DNA from: CAYNRG01 sp964399545
Lineage (GTDB): Bacteria; Bacillota_I; Bacilli_A; Erysipelotrichales; Erysipelotrichaceae
Assembly (NCBI GenBank): GCA_964399545.1
Contig: CAYNRG010000003.1
Span: 157,219-221,218, forward strand
Direction: 5' to 3'
DNA: 64,000 nt
Both the position numbers and the translations under genes were made by a program. Below are positions 16,717 through 25,965 of the stretch, piece by piece. Within the stretch, counting starts at the first letter, position 1, and each line of letters opens with the position of its first letter. The notes below the pieces were generated by a model that was not told the DNA's origin, ran no database searches, and saw only the letters and a list, made by a program, of their open reading frames with translations.

Positions 16717-17591
16717 GAATCCTTAAACTCCAGAATAACTTGTAATTCTTCTTTACTAAATTGATATGTTGTATTGCAATACTCACACTTGACTTCACAA
16801 CCTTCATCCTCTTGAATCATAGATTGAATATCTTGGTGAGGTAATGTCGTCAAAGCTCCCTTAAAGCGATCACGACTACAGTCACAGTTCCACTGAATAG
16901 ATTGGCTTCCTAAAATTCGAGCACCATCGAAAAGAGAAAGTAATATTTCTTCAGGAGTTTTTCCTTTTTGAATTATCGAACTAATTGGCTCTAATTTTGA
17001 AACCGCTTCTTCCACCTGCACAATAACTTCTTCAGTTGCTCCTGGCATGAGCTGAATTAAAATCCCTCCTGCTGATAAGCAGGTTGTATCCGTGTCCACC
17101 AAAACACCTACGGATACAGCCGATGGTGTTTGCTCAGACACTGTAAAGTAATAAGCAAAATCATCTCCAATTTCTCCAGTCTGCAACGCCACCTTGCTAG
17201 TGAAATTATTTTTTAACCCCATGTGCTTTGTTACTTGCAAATACCCTTGATTTCCTACTGCTAAACCTACTGCCAGTTTATTAGAGTCATTATACTTTAA
17301 ATAAATTTCTGGATTACCAACAAATCCTTTTACATCTCCATTAGACTGACATTCTACCATGCAAGTCCCTAATGCCCCATTCCCATTAATTTGAATATTT
17401 ATCTTCTCTTGTTTTCCTTTAAGCCCTGCAGCCATCATAACCCCTGCAGCCATCACACGACCAAGTGCGGCCAAAGATGTCGGCATTAAATCATGTTGAA
17501 TTCTTGCTTGTTGGCATAATTGTGTTGTATCACAAACCACAATCCGAACCATTTCATTTAATGCTATTCCTTTTACTAATTTATCTGTCAT
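16704..17591 (-). CDS. hslO: Redox-regulated chaperone Hsp33
   Basis: 295 residues from the ATG at 17591, with AGAGG 7 bases upstream. A GTG two codons earlier overlaps that binding site and is less likely. The C-terminal zinc/redox switch is intact: CDC near residues 238-240 and CEYC near 271-274. Under oxidative stress the four cysteines form disulphides, zinc is released and the protein becomes a holdase. In Bacillus hslO lies downstream of ftsH; here a 5.9-kb bacteriocin-type module separates the two. Confidence 0.92.
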   Translation of the reverse strand: MTDKLVKGIALNEMVRIVVCDTTQLCQQARIQHDLMPTSLAALGRVMAAGVMMAAGLKGKQEKINIQINGNGALGTCMVECQSNGDVKGFVGNPEIYLKYNDSNKLAVGLAVGNQGYLQVTKHMGLKNNFTSKVALQTGEIGDDFAYYFTVSEQTPSAVSVGVLVDTDTTCLSAGGILIQLMPGATEEVIVQVEEAVSKLEPISSIIQKGKTPEEILLSLFDGARILGSQSIQWNCDCSRDRFKGALTTLPHQDIQSMIQEDEGCEVKCEYCNTTYQFSKEELQVILEFKDSCGR

Positions 17592-17597
17592 TTTCAC

Positions 17598-17822
17598 ACC
17601 TCTTTTGCTTTGTGATTATATCATGTTTCTTGAATTATAACCACTTCTTATATTTTGAATCAATTTATAATACAGGAAAAGTCAGCTCTTTGAAACTAGC
17701 AAGATAATTATAGATGTCTCCATAAAATATCCTCTCCCCGAATTTTAATAATTAGATTGTAATATTCCATTATTTTTATGTTCAAGATAAACTTGTATTA
17801 TGGTGATGAACTTCTTAAAAAA
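17598..17822. other. Intergenic stretch upstream of hslO
   Basis: AT-rich. On the minus strand an extended -10 (TGATATAAT, about 17609-17617) probably serves hslO; no good -35 is visible. I see no convincing gene here. Confidence 0.4.
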
Positions 17823-17859
17823 ACTCTACATAGTAGATTATTAAACTACTATGTAGAGT
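17823..17859 (-). terminator. Terminator of the tandem ABC/immunity operon
   Basis: A perfect 14-bp stem (ACTCTACATAGTAG and its complement) with a 9-base loop and a run of seven T on the minus strand, directly after the ATPase stop. Confidence 0.85.
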
Positions 17860-17862
17860 ATT

Positions 17863-18501
17863 CTATAATTCTTCAAGATATACTATTTGATCACATCTAG
17901 ACGCTAATGATTTATCATGAGTAACAATAATAATTGTTTTACCATTATCCCTCAATGTTTCCAATAACTTAAAGATATAATCTGCAGTTTCTTCATCTAA
18001 ATTCCCTGTTGGTTCGTCTGTTAAAAGAATATCTCCTGGCTTAATCATCGCTCTCGCCAATGCTACTCTCTGTTGTTCTCCACCACTTAAAGAATAAATA
18101 TAACTTTTCTCAATTCCTGGTAGTCCTATCTTTTCTAGAGCTTCTTGAATACATTTCTTTTTATCTATCTTAGACATCTTACAATACTCTAGTGCTAATG
18201 AAAGATTATACTCTACTGTTTCTGACTCTATCAATGCATAATCTTGAAATAAATAACTGATGTTATTTCGAATAAAGGAGAATCTCTTTCTACCACGAAG
18301 AGTTTTGATATTCATTCCTAAAACATTAATTTCTCCTTGATAATCTACATCCATCAATCCTATCAAATTCAACAAGGTTGTTTTTCCAGATCCAGATTGA
18401 CCCACAAGTGCTGTAATTTGATTCTTAGAAATGGTTAGGTCTACTTCTGTAAATATTTTCTTTGACCCAAAAGATTTTGAGACATTTTTTAATTCTATCA
18501 T
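17863..18501 (-). CDS. Bacteriocin-type ABC transporter ATPase, copy A
   Basis: 212 residues from the ATG at 18501, chosen because GAGGGGTG lies about 8 bases upstream; a GTG three codons earlier is possible. Walker A GQSGSGKT (about 34-41), Q-loop LFQDYAL, signature LSGGEQQR and Walker B ILLTDEPTGNLD are all intact, so it should be active. The short MacB/LolD-like form with NISYLFQDYAL resembles the ATPase of lactococcin-972-type bacteriocin export systems, as I recall that family. It starts right after the stop of the membrane partner. The protein is identical to copy B; at DNA level I saw only a couple of silent differences near the 3' end. Confidence 0.85.
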   Translation of the reverse strand: MIELKNVSKSFGSKKIFTEVDLTISKNQITALVGQSGSGKTTLLNLIGLMDVDYQGEINVLGMNIKTLRGRKRFSFIRNNISYLFQDYALIESETVEYNLSLALEYCKMSKIDKKKCIQEALEKIGLPGIEKSYIYSLSGGEQQRVALARAMIKPGDILLTDEPTGNLDEETADYIFKLLETLRDNGKTIIIVTHDKSLASRCDQIVYLEEL

Positions 18502-18502
18502 T

Positions 18503-20620
18503 CTAATCACCCCTCTTCTTTAAACTTTTAGCAATGTTGCTTTGTTGAGCAAACACAATACAACTTGTCGTGAATATCGCAAATATTAGAAACAGTATTG
18601 AAAAACCGAAGTAAATGAACCAATCTCCAATTTTCAAAAAGAAATTAAGCAGCGTTACTATTATAATCGATGAACATACAACCATTATATTTGTCGCAAT
18701 GATATCACCAAAAGTCGAAACAACGCCATGTCCCAAATATCTCTTCACAGAAATCTCGCGGTGGTTTTGAATTAAATACAGTGAAACAAATTGCATTTGT
18801 GCAAGCAACACTACTAACCCCATAACTGCAAGTACCAATCCCAACATTTTCAACCCTCGATAATTTCTATACAGCTCTTCACCTAAGTATTCCCCCACTG
18901 TTACAAAATGATTAGGCTTAAACTCTTCATATCCACAATCAGCTAAAATCTGATCCAGTCGATTAACAACTTCTTCTTTATCTCCATCAATTCGAAATTT
19001 CAAAGCTGTGGAAAGTCCAATTCCATATATTGATAATCCTATTGTATCATCAATATAGTTTGTTTCATTATCGTTTCGCACTAATTTCAATACGGGTGAA
19101 TCAATCATAATTACATCCAATTCATAGGTAGGTAGCATTTGATTATCATAATACAAAATTTCAGGGTTATAGTCTTCATAATTATCTTGATAATTCTCAT
19201 ATTTGTACTTATAGTAGTCATGAAATACAGTTGTAGGATCATGACTATACTGACGTGGAAAGATAAAAATATCTTCTTCATTATATTCTTTTAATTGAAC
19301 TTCATTCCCTTTATCATCATAAACCTTAACTCCTTCTATCTCAAAATAATTCGAACTAACAACACCATATAAATCATCATACTTATAACCTTCTTGAACT
19401 ACTGCATCTTTATGATAAACTCTATACTCATTAAACTTTACATAGATATATTTACTTTTCAGTAAGTCATCACTGATAACCTTATTATAAAATTGATTGG
19501 CAATCACAATATCACTATTTATAAAATTAACATCTGCATCATATATTGTCCCATAATCTAAAAAATAACTTATTGAATCTTCTGCTTTTTTATTATCAAT
19601 AATATTTCTTATATTTTCACTCGATATCACTGCTATCAACAGGATCACAATGCAAATAACCACTTGAATCACTACATTCAATTTCGTAATCTTTTGTGCA
19701 ACATGTTTTCGTTTCAGAATTTCTGATGGACTCTGTTTGTGTATGATTCCTCTCACTGCAAACAAGCAAATACCATATGTCATTATTAATAAAACTACAT
19801 CTTTAAAAAGGGTAGATAACAATACTTGAAAGGGTATATTAGGCAGAAGAAAGAAACCTAGAATAGATAAACCACCACTAAAAGCTAGAACTTTATACTC
19901 ACTAGGAAAAATTCTTTGCACTATTTTCCATGAAGAAAATCCTAGTAAAAATAACACACCTATTTTTTTTGAACTAGACACAATTTTTTGAAAAATGGCC
20001 AAAAGATATAAAATCAAGAAAATGCCTAAGGCAATACTAAGGTATACCATAATCGCTATACTTGTATTTCTATACATCCTTGAGGTTGTTCTTACAGATT
20101 CAACCGCAATTCCATAATGACTTGAAAAATCATCAATAAATTTCTCAATATCCGCTTCATTTTCTGCACCAATATAAAAACGTCCATCCCAAAACAAGGA
20201 TAAATCTTCTCTTTTTGATAAACTCTCATAGATAAAGTAATCATTACTCAGTATATCTCGAACATTTGCACTCTCTCCATATGTTGTATATATTAACGCA
20301 TCACTCGTATCCAACTTCAAATTTGATTGCATCAATGGGCGTACATTTTCTGTATATAACAATTTTAATGCTTTTCCCTCAATTGCAAAAAATGGAATTA
20401 ACACCCTCACATTATGTTTCTCTGATAAGTCTTCTACAAATAAATCAAATTCTTTATTAAACGAGATTGATTCATATCCCTCAACTTGTATCGTTATATT
20501 AATATTTCCAGAATCTATAAGCAAAAAATCTTGGCGCTGTTTTTCATCTTTCTCTACTAGTAAAATAAATGAGCTACATAAAGCAATACAAGCAAGCATT
20601 CCTAAATAAATTTTCTTCAT
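18503..20620 (-). CDS. Bacteriocin-associated integral membrane protein (DUF1430-like), copy A
   Basis: 705 residues. One membrane segment at the N-terminus (about 5-22) is followed by an outside domain to about 190, a cluster of four to five membrane segments (about 193-333), a second large outside domain (about 334-585) and three C-terminal membrane segments in an FtsX-like arrangement. Length and layout match the bacteriocin-associated putative immunity proteins (DUF1430 group) that pair with a lactococcin-972-type ATPase. The function, exporting a bacteriocin or protecting from one, is inferred from the family. It differs from copy B at residue 8 and at 21 positions between residues 346 and 419, just after a membrane segment. 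Confidence 0.75.
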   Translation of the reverse strand: MKKIYLGMLACIALCSSFILLVEKDEKQRQDFLLIDSGNINITIQVEGYESISFNKEFDLFVEDLSEKHNVRVLIPFFAIEGKALKLLYTENVRPLMQSNLKLDTSDALIYTTYGESANVRDILSNDYFIYESLSKREDLSLFWDGRFYIGAENEADIEKFIDDFSSHYGIAVESVRTTSRMYRNTSIAIMVYLSIALGIFLILYLLAIFQKIVSSSKKIGVLFLLGFSSWKIVQRIFPSEYKVLAFSGGLSILGFFLLPNIPFQVLLSTLFKDVVLLIMTYGICLFAVRGIIHKQSPSEILKRKHVAQKITKLNVVIQVVICIVILLIAVISSENIRNIIDNKKAEDSISYFLDYGTIYDADVNFINSDIVIANQFYNKVISDDLLKSKYIYVKFNEYRVYHKDAVVQEGYKYDDLYGVVSSNYFEIEGVKVYDDKGNEVQLKEYNEEDIFIFPRQYSHDPTTVFHDYYKYKYENYQDNYEDYNPEILYYDNQMLPTYELDVIMIDSPVLKLVRNDNETNYIDDTIGLSIYGIGLSTALKFRIDGDKEEVVNRLDQILADCGYEEFKPNHFVTVGEYLGEELYRNYRGLKMLGLVLAVMGLVVLLAQMQFVSLYLIQNHREISVKRYLGHGVVSTFGDIIATNIMVVCSSIIIVTLLNFFLKIGDWFIYFGFSILFLIFAIFTTSCIVFAQQSNIAKSLKKRGD

Positions 20621-20665
20621 TTCATCACCCTTTTCCGTATATATTAAAAGCTCTAAAATAGTCTT

Positions 20666-21304
20666 CTATAATTCTTCAAGGTATACTATTTGATCACATC
20701 TAGACGCTAATGATTTATCATGGGTAACAATAATAATTGTTTTACCATTATCCCTCAATGTTTCCAATAACTTAAAGATATAATCTGCAGTTTCTTCATC
20801 TAAATTCCCTGTTGGTTCGTCTGTTAAAAGAATATCTCCTGGCTTAATCATCGCTCTCGCCAATGCTACTCTCTGTTGTTCTCCACCACTTAAAGAATAA
20901 ATATAACTTTTCTCAATTCCTGGTAGTCCTATCTTTTCTAGAGCTTCTTGAATACATTTCTTTTTATCTATCTTAGACATCTTACAATACTCTAGTGCTA
21001 ATGAAAGATTATACTCTACTGTTTCTGACTCTATCAATGCATAATCTTGAAATAAATAACTGATGTTATTTCGAATAAAGGAGAATCTCTTTCTACCACG
21101 AAGAGTTTTGATATTCATTCCTAAAACATTAATTTCTCCTTGATAATCTACATCCATCAATCCTATCAAATTCAACAAGGTTGTTTTTCCAGATCCAGAT
21201 TGACCCACAAGTGCTGTAATTTGATTCTTAGAAATGGTTAGGTCTACTTCTGTAAATATTTTCTTTGACCCAAAAGATTTTGAGACATTTTTTAATTCTA
21301 TCAT
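20666..21304 (-). CDS. Bacteriocin-type ABC transporter ATPase, copy B
   Basis: 212 residues, same protein as copy A, with all ATPase motifs intact. It lies directly after membrane protein copy B and 45 bases before the start of membrane protein copy A. All four genes read as one operon, with no terminator between the units. Confidence 0.85.
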   Translation of the reverse strand: MIELKNVSKSFGSKKIFTEVDLTISKNQITALVGQSGSGKTTLLNLIGLMDVDYQGEINVLGMNIKTLRGRKRFSFIRNNISYLFQDYALIESETVEYNLSLALEYCKMSKIDKKKCIQEALEKIGLPGIEKSYIYSLSGGEQQRVALARAMIKPGDILLTDEPTGNLDEETADYIFKLLETLRDNGKTIIIVTHDKSLASRCDQIVYLEEL

Positions 21305-21305
21305 T

Positions 21306-23423
21306 CTAATCACCCCTCTTCTTTAAACTTTTAGCAATGTTGCTTTGTTGAGCAAACACAATACAACTTGTCGTGAATATCGCAAATATTAGAAACAGTA
21401 TTGAAAAACCGAAGTAAATGAACCAATCTCCAATTTTCAAAAAGAAATTAAGCAGCGTTACTATTATAATCGATGAACATACAACCATTATATTTGTCGC
21501 AATGATATCACCAAAAGTCGAAACAACGCCATGTCCCAAATATCTCTTCACAGAAATCTCGCGGTGGTTTTGAATTAAATACAGTGAAACAAATTGCATT
21601 TGTGCAAGCAACACTACTAACCCCATAACTGCAAGTACCAATCCCAACATTTTCAACCCTCGATAATTTCTATACAGCTCTTCACCTAAGTATTCCCCCA
21701 CTGTTACAAAATGATTAGGCTTAAACTCTTCATATCCACAATCAGCTAAAATCTGATCCAGTCGATTAACAACTTCTTCTTTATCTCCATCAATTCGAAA
21801 TTTCAAAGCTGTGGAAAGTCCAATTCCATATATTGATAATCCTATTGTATCATCAATATAGTTTGTTTCATTATCGTTTCGCACTAATTTCAATACGGGT
21901 GAATCAATCATAATTACATCCAATTCATAGGTAGGTAGCATTTGATTATCATAATACAAAATTTCAGGGTTATAGTCTTCATAATTATCTTGATAATTCT
22001 CATATTTGTACTTATAGTAGTCATGAAATACAGTTGTAGGATCATGACTATACTGACGTGGAAAGATAAAAATATCTTCTTCATTATATTCTTTTAATTG
22101 AACTTCATTCCCTTTATCATCATAAACCTTAACTCCTTCTATCTCAAAATAATTTGAACTAACAACAGCATACAAATCATCATACTTATAACCTTCTTGA
22201 ACGATTGTCCCTTCACTATATATTCCATACTTATCAAACGAAGCATAGATATATTTACTTTTAAGTAAGTCATCACTGATAACCTTATTATAAAATTGAT
22301 TGGCAATCTCAATATCCCTATTTACAAAGTTAGCATCTATATAGTATATTGTACCATATTCTAGTAGATAACTTATTGAATCTTCATCCTTTTTATTATC
22401 AATAATATTTCTTATATTTTCACTCGATATCACTGCTATTAACAGAATCACAATGCAAATAACTACTTGAATCACTACATTCAATTTCGTAATCTTTTGT
22501 GCAACATGTTTTCGTTTCAGAATTTCTGATGGACTCTGTTTGTGTATGATTCCTCTCACTGCAAACAAGCAAATACCATATGTCATTATTAATAAAACTA
22601 CATCTTTAAAAAGGGTAGATAACAATACTTGAAAGGGTATATTAGGCAGAAGAAAGAAACCTAGAATAGATAAACCACCACTAAAAGCTAGAACTTTATA
22701 CTCACTAGGAAAAATTCTTTGCACTATTTTCCATGAAGAAAATCCTAGTAAAAATAACACACCTATTTTTTTTGAACTAGACACAATTTTTTGAAAAATG
22801 GCCAAAAGATATAAAATCAAGAAAATGCCTAAGGCAATACTAAGGTATACCATAATCGCTATACTTGTATTTCTATACATCCTTGAGGTTGTTCTTACAG
22901 ATTCAACCGCAATTCCATAATGACTTGAAAAATCATCAATAAATTTCTCAATATCCGCTTCATTTTCTGCACCAATATAAAAACGTCCATCCCAAAACAA
23001 GGATAAATCTTCTCTTTTTGATAAACTCTCATAGATAAAGTAATCATTACTCAGTATATCTCGAACATTTGCACTCTCTCCATATGTTGTATATATTAAC
23101 GCATCACTCGTATCCAACTTCAAATTTGATTGCATCAATGGGCGTACATTTTCTGTATATAACAATTTTAATGCTTTTCCCTCAATTGCAAAAAATGGAA
23201 TTAACACCCTCACATTATGTTTCTCTGATAAGTCTTCTACAAATAAATCAAATTCTTTATTAAACGAGATTGATTCATATCCCTCAACTTGTATCGTTAT
23301 ATTAATATTTCCAGAATCTATAAGCAAAAAATCTTGGCGCTGTTTTTCATCTTTCTCTACTAGTAAAATAAATGAGCTACATAAAGCAATACAAGCAAGA
23401 ATCCCTAAATAAATTTTTTTCAT
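21306..23423 (-). CDS. Bacteriocin-associated integral membrane protein (DUF1430-like), copy B
   Basis: 705 residues with the same topology as copy A. It is the first gene of the four-gene operon and follows a roughly 220-base leader with its own promoter and an early terminator-like hairpin. Outside the 346-419 patch the protein equals copy A except for Ile instead of Met at residue 8. DNA differences around the patch (about 22155-22465) include silent changes. This suggests the patch is an imported or unconverted tract and not only a product of selection on single residues. Confidence 0.75.
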   Translation of the reverse strand: MKKIYLGILACIALCSSFILLVEKDEKQRQDFLLIDSGNINITIQVEGYESISFNKEFDLFVEDLSEKHNVRVLIPFFAIEGKALKLLYTENVRPLMQSNLKLDTSDALIYTTYGESANVRDILSNDYFIYESLSKREDLSLFWDGRFYIGAENEADIEKFIDDFSSHYGIAVESVRTTSRMYRNTSIAIMVYLSIALGIFLILYLLAIFQKIVSSSKKIGVLFLLGFSSWKIVQRIFPSEYKVLAFSGGLSILGFFLLPNIPFQVLLSTLFKDVVLLIMTYGICLFAVRGIIHKQSPSEILKRKHVAQKITKLNVVIQVVICIVILLIAVISSENIRNIIDNKKDEDSISYLLEYGTIYYIDANFVNRDIEIANQFYNKVISDDLLKSKYIYASFDKYGIYSEGTIVQEGYKYDDLYAVVSSNYFEIEGVKVYDDKGNEVQLKEYNEEDIFIFPRQYSHDPTTVFHDYYKYKYENYQDNYEDYNPEILYYDNQMLPTYELDVIMIDSPVLKLVRNDNETNYIDDTIGLSIYGIGLSTALKFRIDGDKEEVVNRLDQILADCGYEEFKPNHFVTVGEYLGEELYRNYRGLKMLGLVLAVMGLVVLLAQMQFVSLYLIQNHREISVKRYLGHGVVSTFGDIIATNIMVVCSSIIIVTLLNFFLKIGDWFIYFGFSILFLIFAIFTTSCIVFAQQSNIAKSLKKRGD

Positions 23424-23441
23424 TTCTTCTCCCTTTTCCGT

Positions 23442-23651
23442 GTGTAATTATAAATTATAGAAGAAAAGAGCAAGCTCTCTCACTCTTTTCAACTTTTCTT
23501 ACCATACTAGTTCCCAATATCACAGCCTCTGTACCATGAAAATTTAACCGTTCCATCAACATATCAGTTTGATCCACTTGCTATAAAAACAACAGAAGTT
23601 GTAGCAACTTCTCACTTCCATCCGTTGTTAAGTTATTTTTATCACAATATT
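23442..23651 (-). other. Leader of the tandem operon, no clear gene
   Basis: About 220 bases are transcribed ahead of membrane protein copy B. After the early hairpin, the longest frame I can read is about 40 codons (GTG near 23579 to TAA near 23457) without a good ribosome binding site. In another frame a short stretch reads YVDGTVKFSWYRG. This recalls the YVDGG-W start of mature lactococcin-972-type peptides and could be the relic of a lost bacteriocin gene. This is weak evidence. Confidence 0.25.
23584..23612 (-). terminator. Early terminator-like hairpin in the tandem operon leader
   Basis: A perfect 8-bp stem AGAAGTTG / CAACTTCT with a 3-base loop, then GTTGTTTTTAT on the minus strand. 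It lies about 35-60 bases after the predicted start and before the first gene, so it could be an attenuator or the end of a roughly 60-nt RNA. Confidence 0.6.
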
Positions 23652-23679
23652 ATTGTAACATTTTTTCTATAAATGTCAA
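23652..23679 (-). promoter_or_regulatory. Promoter of the tandem ABC/immunity operon
   Basis: A perfect TTGACA, 16-bp spacer, TACAAT on the minus strand. The predicted start is near 23645. Confidence 0.65.
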
Positions 23680-23756
23680 ATAATGATATTATTAAATATT
23701 TTAACTTTAATTTCAGCGCTATAGATATACACTTAAAAACTATATACCATAAATTA

Positions 23757-23785
23757 AAAAGCACCTCTCTTTCGAAAAATGCTTC
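23757..23785 (-). terminator. Terminator of the tilS-hpt-ftsH operon
   Basis: The minus-strand hairpin AAGCA ... TGCTT with partial inner pairing, followed by TTTTT. It is downstream of ftsH and a short gene remnant. Confidence 0.55.
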
Positions 23786-23857
23786 TTATTTTATTTCACT
23801 ATAATTTCAGTAAATACTTTATTCTATAAAACTAAAAGATTGGAACATTTCGTCAAG

Positions 23858-23980
23858 CTATGATTCATCTACAACGAGTGTTATTGTTTTCCATGTGTGA
23901 TTTTCAATAGCTAGTTCACCTAAATTTTCAAGAATTTCAACATTATCCATTCCTTGAGTTGACAATCCTAATTTAAAGAT
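23858..23980 (-). pseudogene. Short coding remnant after ftsH
   Basis: An open frame of about 40 codons on the minus strand ends at 23858. It includes a possible 30-residue product from the ATG at 23950 (MDNVEILENLGE ...). It has protein-like composition but no ribosome binding site and no recognisable domain. It is probably the tail of a gene lost when the neighbouring module entered. Confidence 0.25.
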
Positions 23981-25938
23981 TACTTTTCTTCTAAATTATC
24001 TTCTTCTATTTCAGTTATATCACTCATTTCGTCCTGAGTAAGAGTTTCTGTTTCATTTTCTTCATCAACCGAAACATCAACAATTTCAGCTTCTTGATCA
24101 ATTTTATCTTCCATTACTTCTTCTAAAGGTTTGCCCTCCAAAATCAGATCAATTTGCTCTGCAGTAATTGTTTCATATTCTAATAACGCTTCTGCAATTT
24201 TAATTAGTTCTTCTTTATGAGTAGAAATCAAAGCATGAGCCTTTCCATGGCAGTGATCAATAATTTTACGAACTTCCTGATCAATTTCATACGCAATTTG
24301 ATTCGAAACATTAGTTGACGAATTATAATCAAGGCCTAAGAATACATTTCGCCTACCACTATCATATTTAATTGGACCAAGGTCACTCATTCCGTATACT
24401 GTAACCATATCTCTCGCAATTTTTGTAGATGATTCAATATCTCCTACCGCTCCAGCTGAGATATCATCAAAGAAAATTTCTTCTGCAACACGACCACCCA
24501 TATACGAAGTAATTCTTGCAATCAAATCCTTCTTCGTACTCATAATTTTTTCTTCTTTTTCAGCCATTAAATTATAGCCACCTGCTTGTCCTCGCGGAAT
24601 AATTGTAATCTTTTGAACCATTGTGGTTGCATCTTCTAAGAAGATACCTACAACAGCATGGCCGGCTTCATGATACGCAACTAACTTCTTAGAGTGAGCA
24701 TCATATTTTCGACTTTTCTTCGCTGGGCCCATCATTACACGATCAATCGCTTCGTCTAAATTACTCATTCCTATTACTGAAGACTTTTCACGAACTGCCA
24801 GAATCGCAGCTTCATTCAATACATTTTCTAAATCCGCACCACTAAATCCTGGTGTACGCTTTGCTATTGCTACTAAATCTACATCCTTTGATAAAGGTTT
24901 ATTTCTAGCATGAACTGCTAAAATTTCTTCACGCCCTTTTCGATCTGGTAACCCTACAGTAATTTGTCTATCAATTCTTCCTGGTCGAATCAGAGCAGGA
25001 TCTAAAACATCGGCACGGTTTGTTGCAGCAATAATAACAATTCCTGTATTTTCACTAATTCCATCCATCTCTACTAATAATTGATTCAAAGTTTGTTCCA
25101 TCTCTTCTTTTCCACTTCCGCCAGCACCCGCTCCACGCTGTCGAGCAACAGCATCAATTTCATCAATAAAAATCATACATGGTGATGTCGCTTTGGCTTT
25201 CTTAAACATATCTCTAACACGGCCTGCTCCAACTCCCACATACAGTTCTGTGAAATCAGATCCTGAAACGCTATAAAATGGAACATCTGCTTCTCCTGCA
25301 ACAGCTTTAGCTAATAGAGTTTTCCCCGTTCCTGGAGGACCAACCATTAATATCCCCTTTGGAATTCGAGCACCCATTTTTGCAAACTTTTTAGGCGATT
25401 TCAAATACTCAATCAATTCTTCCATCTCTTCTTTTTCTTCAGTACATCCAGCTACATCACTAAAGCGAACTTTCACATTTCCTTCAAGTCGTGCTCTAGA
25501 CTTTGTAGCCTCTGCTCCTTTTGATTGTAAGCTACTTACTCTTCTAAACATAAACATCGCTAAGGCTCCGAAGAAAATTAGAGGAATAAAGGCTTTAATT
25601 ATTTCGATAAAAGCATTACTTTGCTCTGAATCAACAATGGTAAGTTTACTTTCATCCAAATAACCTAAAATCCGGCTAACTTCTGCTTCTGTACTCGGTA
25701 TTTTTGCTGAAAACTTAACTCTTTTACCTTCTTCATTTTGATAGTATCCTGCTACTGTCGTAATGTTATAACCAACACTTACTTGAGCATCGATAACTTC
25801 TTCTGTTTCTAACACATTAATCAACCCATTATAATCCATTGGCTTTGATGTTGTCGAATTCCAAAACCCAACGAACATTGAAATTGTCATAACTAAAATT
25901 AAATAGGGAATGATATTAATTATTTTTCTATTATCCAT
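23980..25938 (-). CDS. ftsH: ATP-dependent zinc metalloprotease FtsH
   Basis: 652 residues. Two membrane segments (about 8-26 and 112-132) flank an outside domain. The AAA module has Walker A GPPGTGKT at 200-207, Walker B IFIDEIDAV and the SRH arginines. The protease domain carries the zinc motif HEAGH near residue 425, and the C-terminal tail is acidic. It degrades misfolded membrane proteins and selected regulators. It is the last gene of tilS-hpt-ftsH, 27 bases after hpt. The genes normally found downstream (hslO and others) are displaced by the inserted bacteriocin module. Confidence 0.97.
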   Translation of the reverse strand: MDNRKIINIIPYLILVMTISMFVGFWNSTTSKPMDYNGLINVLETEEVIDAQVSVGYNITTVAGYYQNEEGKRVKFSAKIPSTEAEVSRILGYLDESKLTIVDSEQSNAFIEIIKAFIPLIFFGALAMFMFRRVSSLQSKGAEATKSRARLEGNVKVRFSDVAGCTEEKEEMEELIEYLKSPKKFAKMGARIPKGILMVGPPGTGKTLLAKAVAGEADVPFYSVSGSDFTELYVGVGAGRVRDMFKKAKATSPCMIFIDEIDAVARQRGAGAGGSGKEEMEQTLNQLLVEMDGISENTGIVIIAATNRADVLDPALIRPGRIDRQITVGLPDRKGREEILAVHARNKPLSKDVDLVAIAKRTPGFSGADLENVLNEAAILAVREKSSVIGMSNLDEAIDRVMMGPAKKSRKYDAHSKKLVAYHEAGHAVVGIFLEDATTMVQKITIIPRGQAGGYNLMAEKEEKIMSTKKDLIARITSYMGGRVAEEIFFDDISAGAVGDIESSTKIARDMVTVYGMSDLGPIKYDSGRRNVFLGLDYNSSTNVSNQIAYEIDQEVRKIIDHCHGKAHALISTHKEELIKIAEALLEYETITAEQIDLILEGKPLEEVMEDKIDQEAEIVDVSVDEENETETLTQDEMSDITEIEEDNLEEK

Positions 25939-25965
25939 TTTGTTTGCCCACTTTCCTAATTCTCT

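Larger units (their letters stand above)
17860..23441. repeat. Tandem direct duplication, 2,803-bp period
   Basis: Units at about 17860-20638 and 20663-23441 carry the same two genes in the same order. Every gene boundary is offset by exactly 2,803 bases, so there are no net length changes. Identity is near complete except for a roughly 310-bp tract (19352-19662 against 22155-22465) and a few bases at the unit ends. Confidence 0.95.

Noticed and set aside
17863..23423. Tandem duplication as a simple assembly error
   Set aside because: The two units differ in a 310-bp tract, at both ends and at scattered silent sites, which an exact duplicated contig would not show; read-level confirmation would still help.
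23542..23610. 21-residue Cys-rich peptide frame (MEVRSCYNFCCFY ...) in the tandem operon leader
   Set aside because: It has no ribosome binding site and overlaps the terminator hairpin; probably chance.
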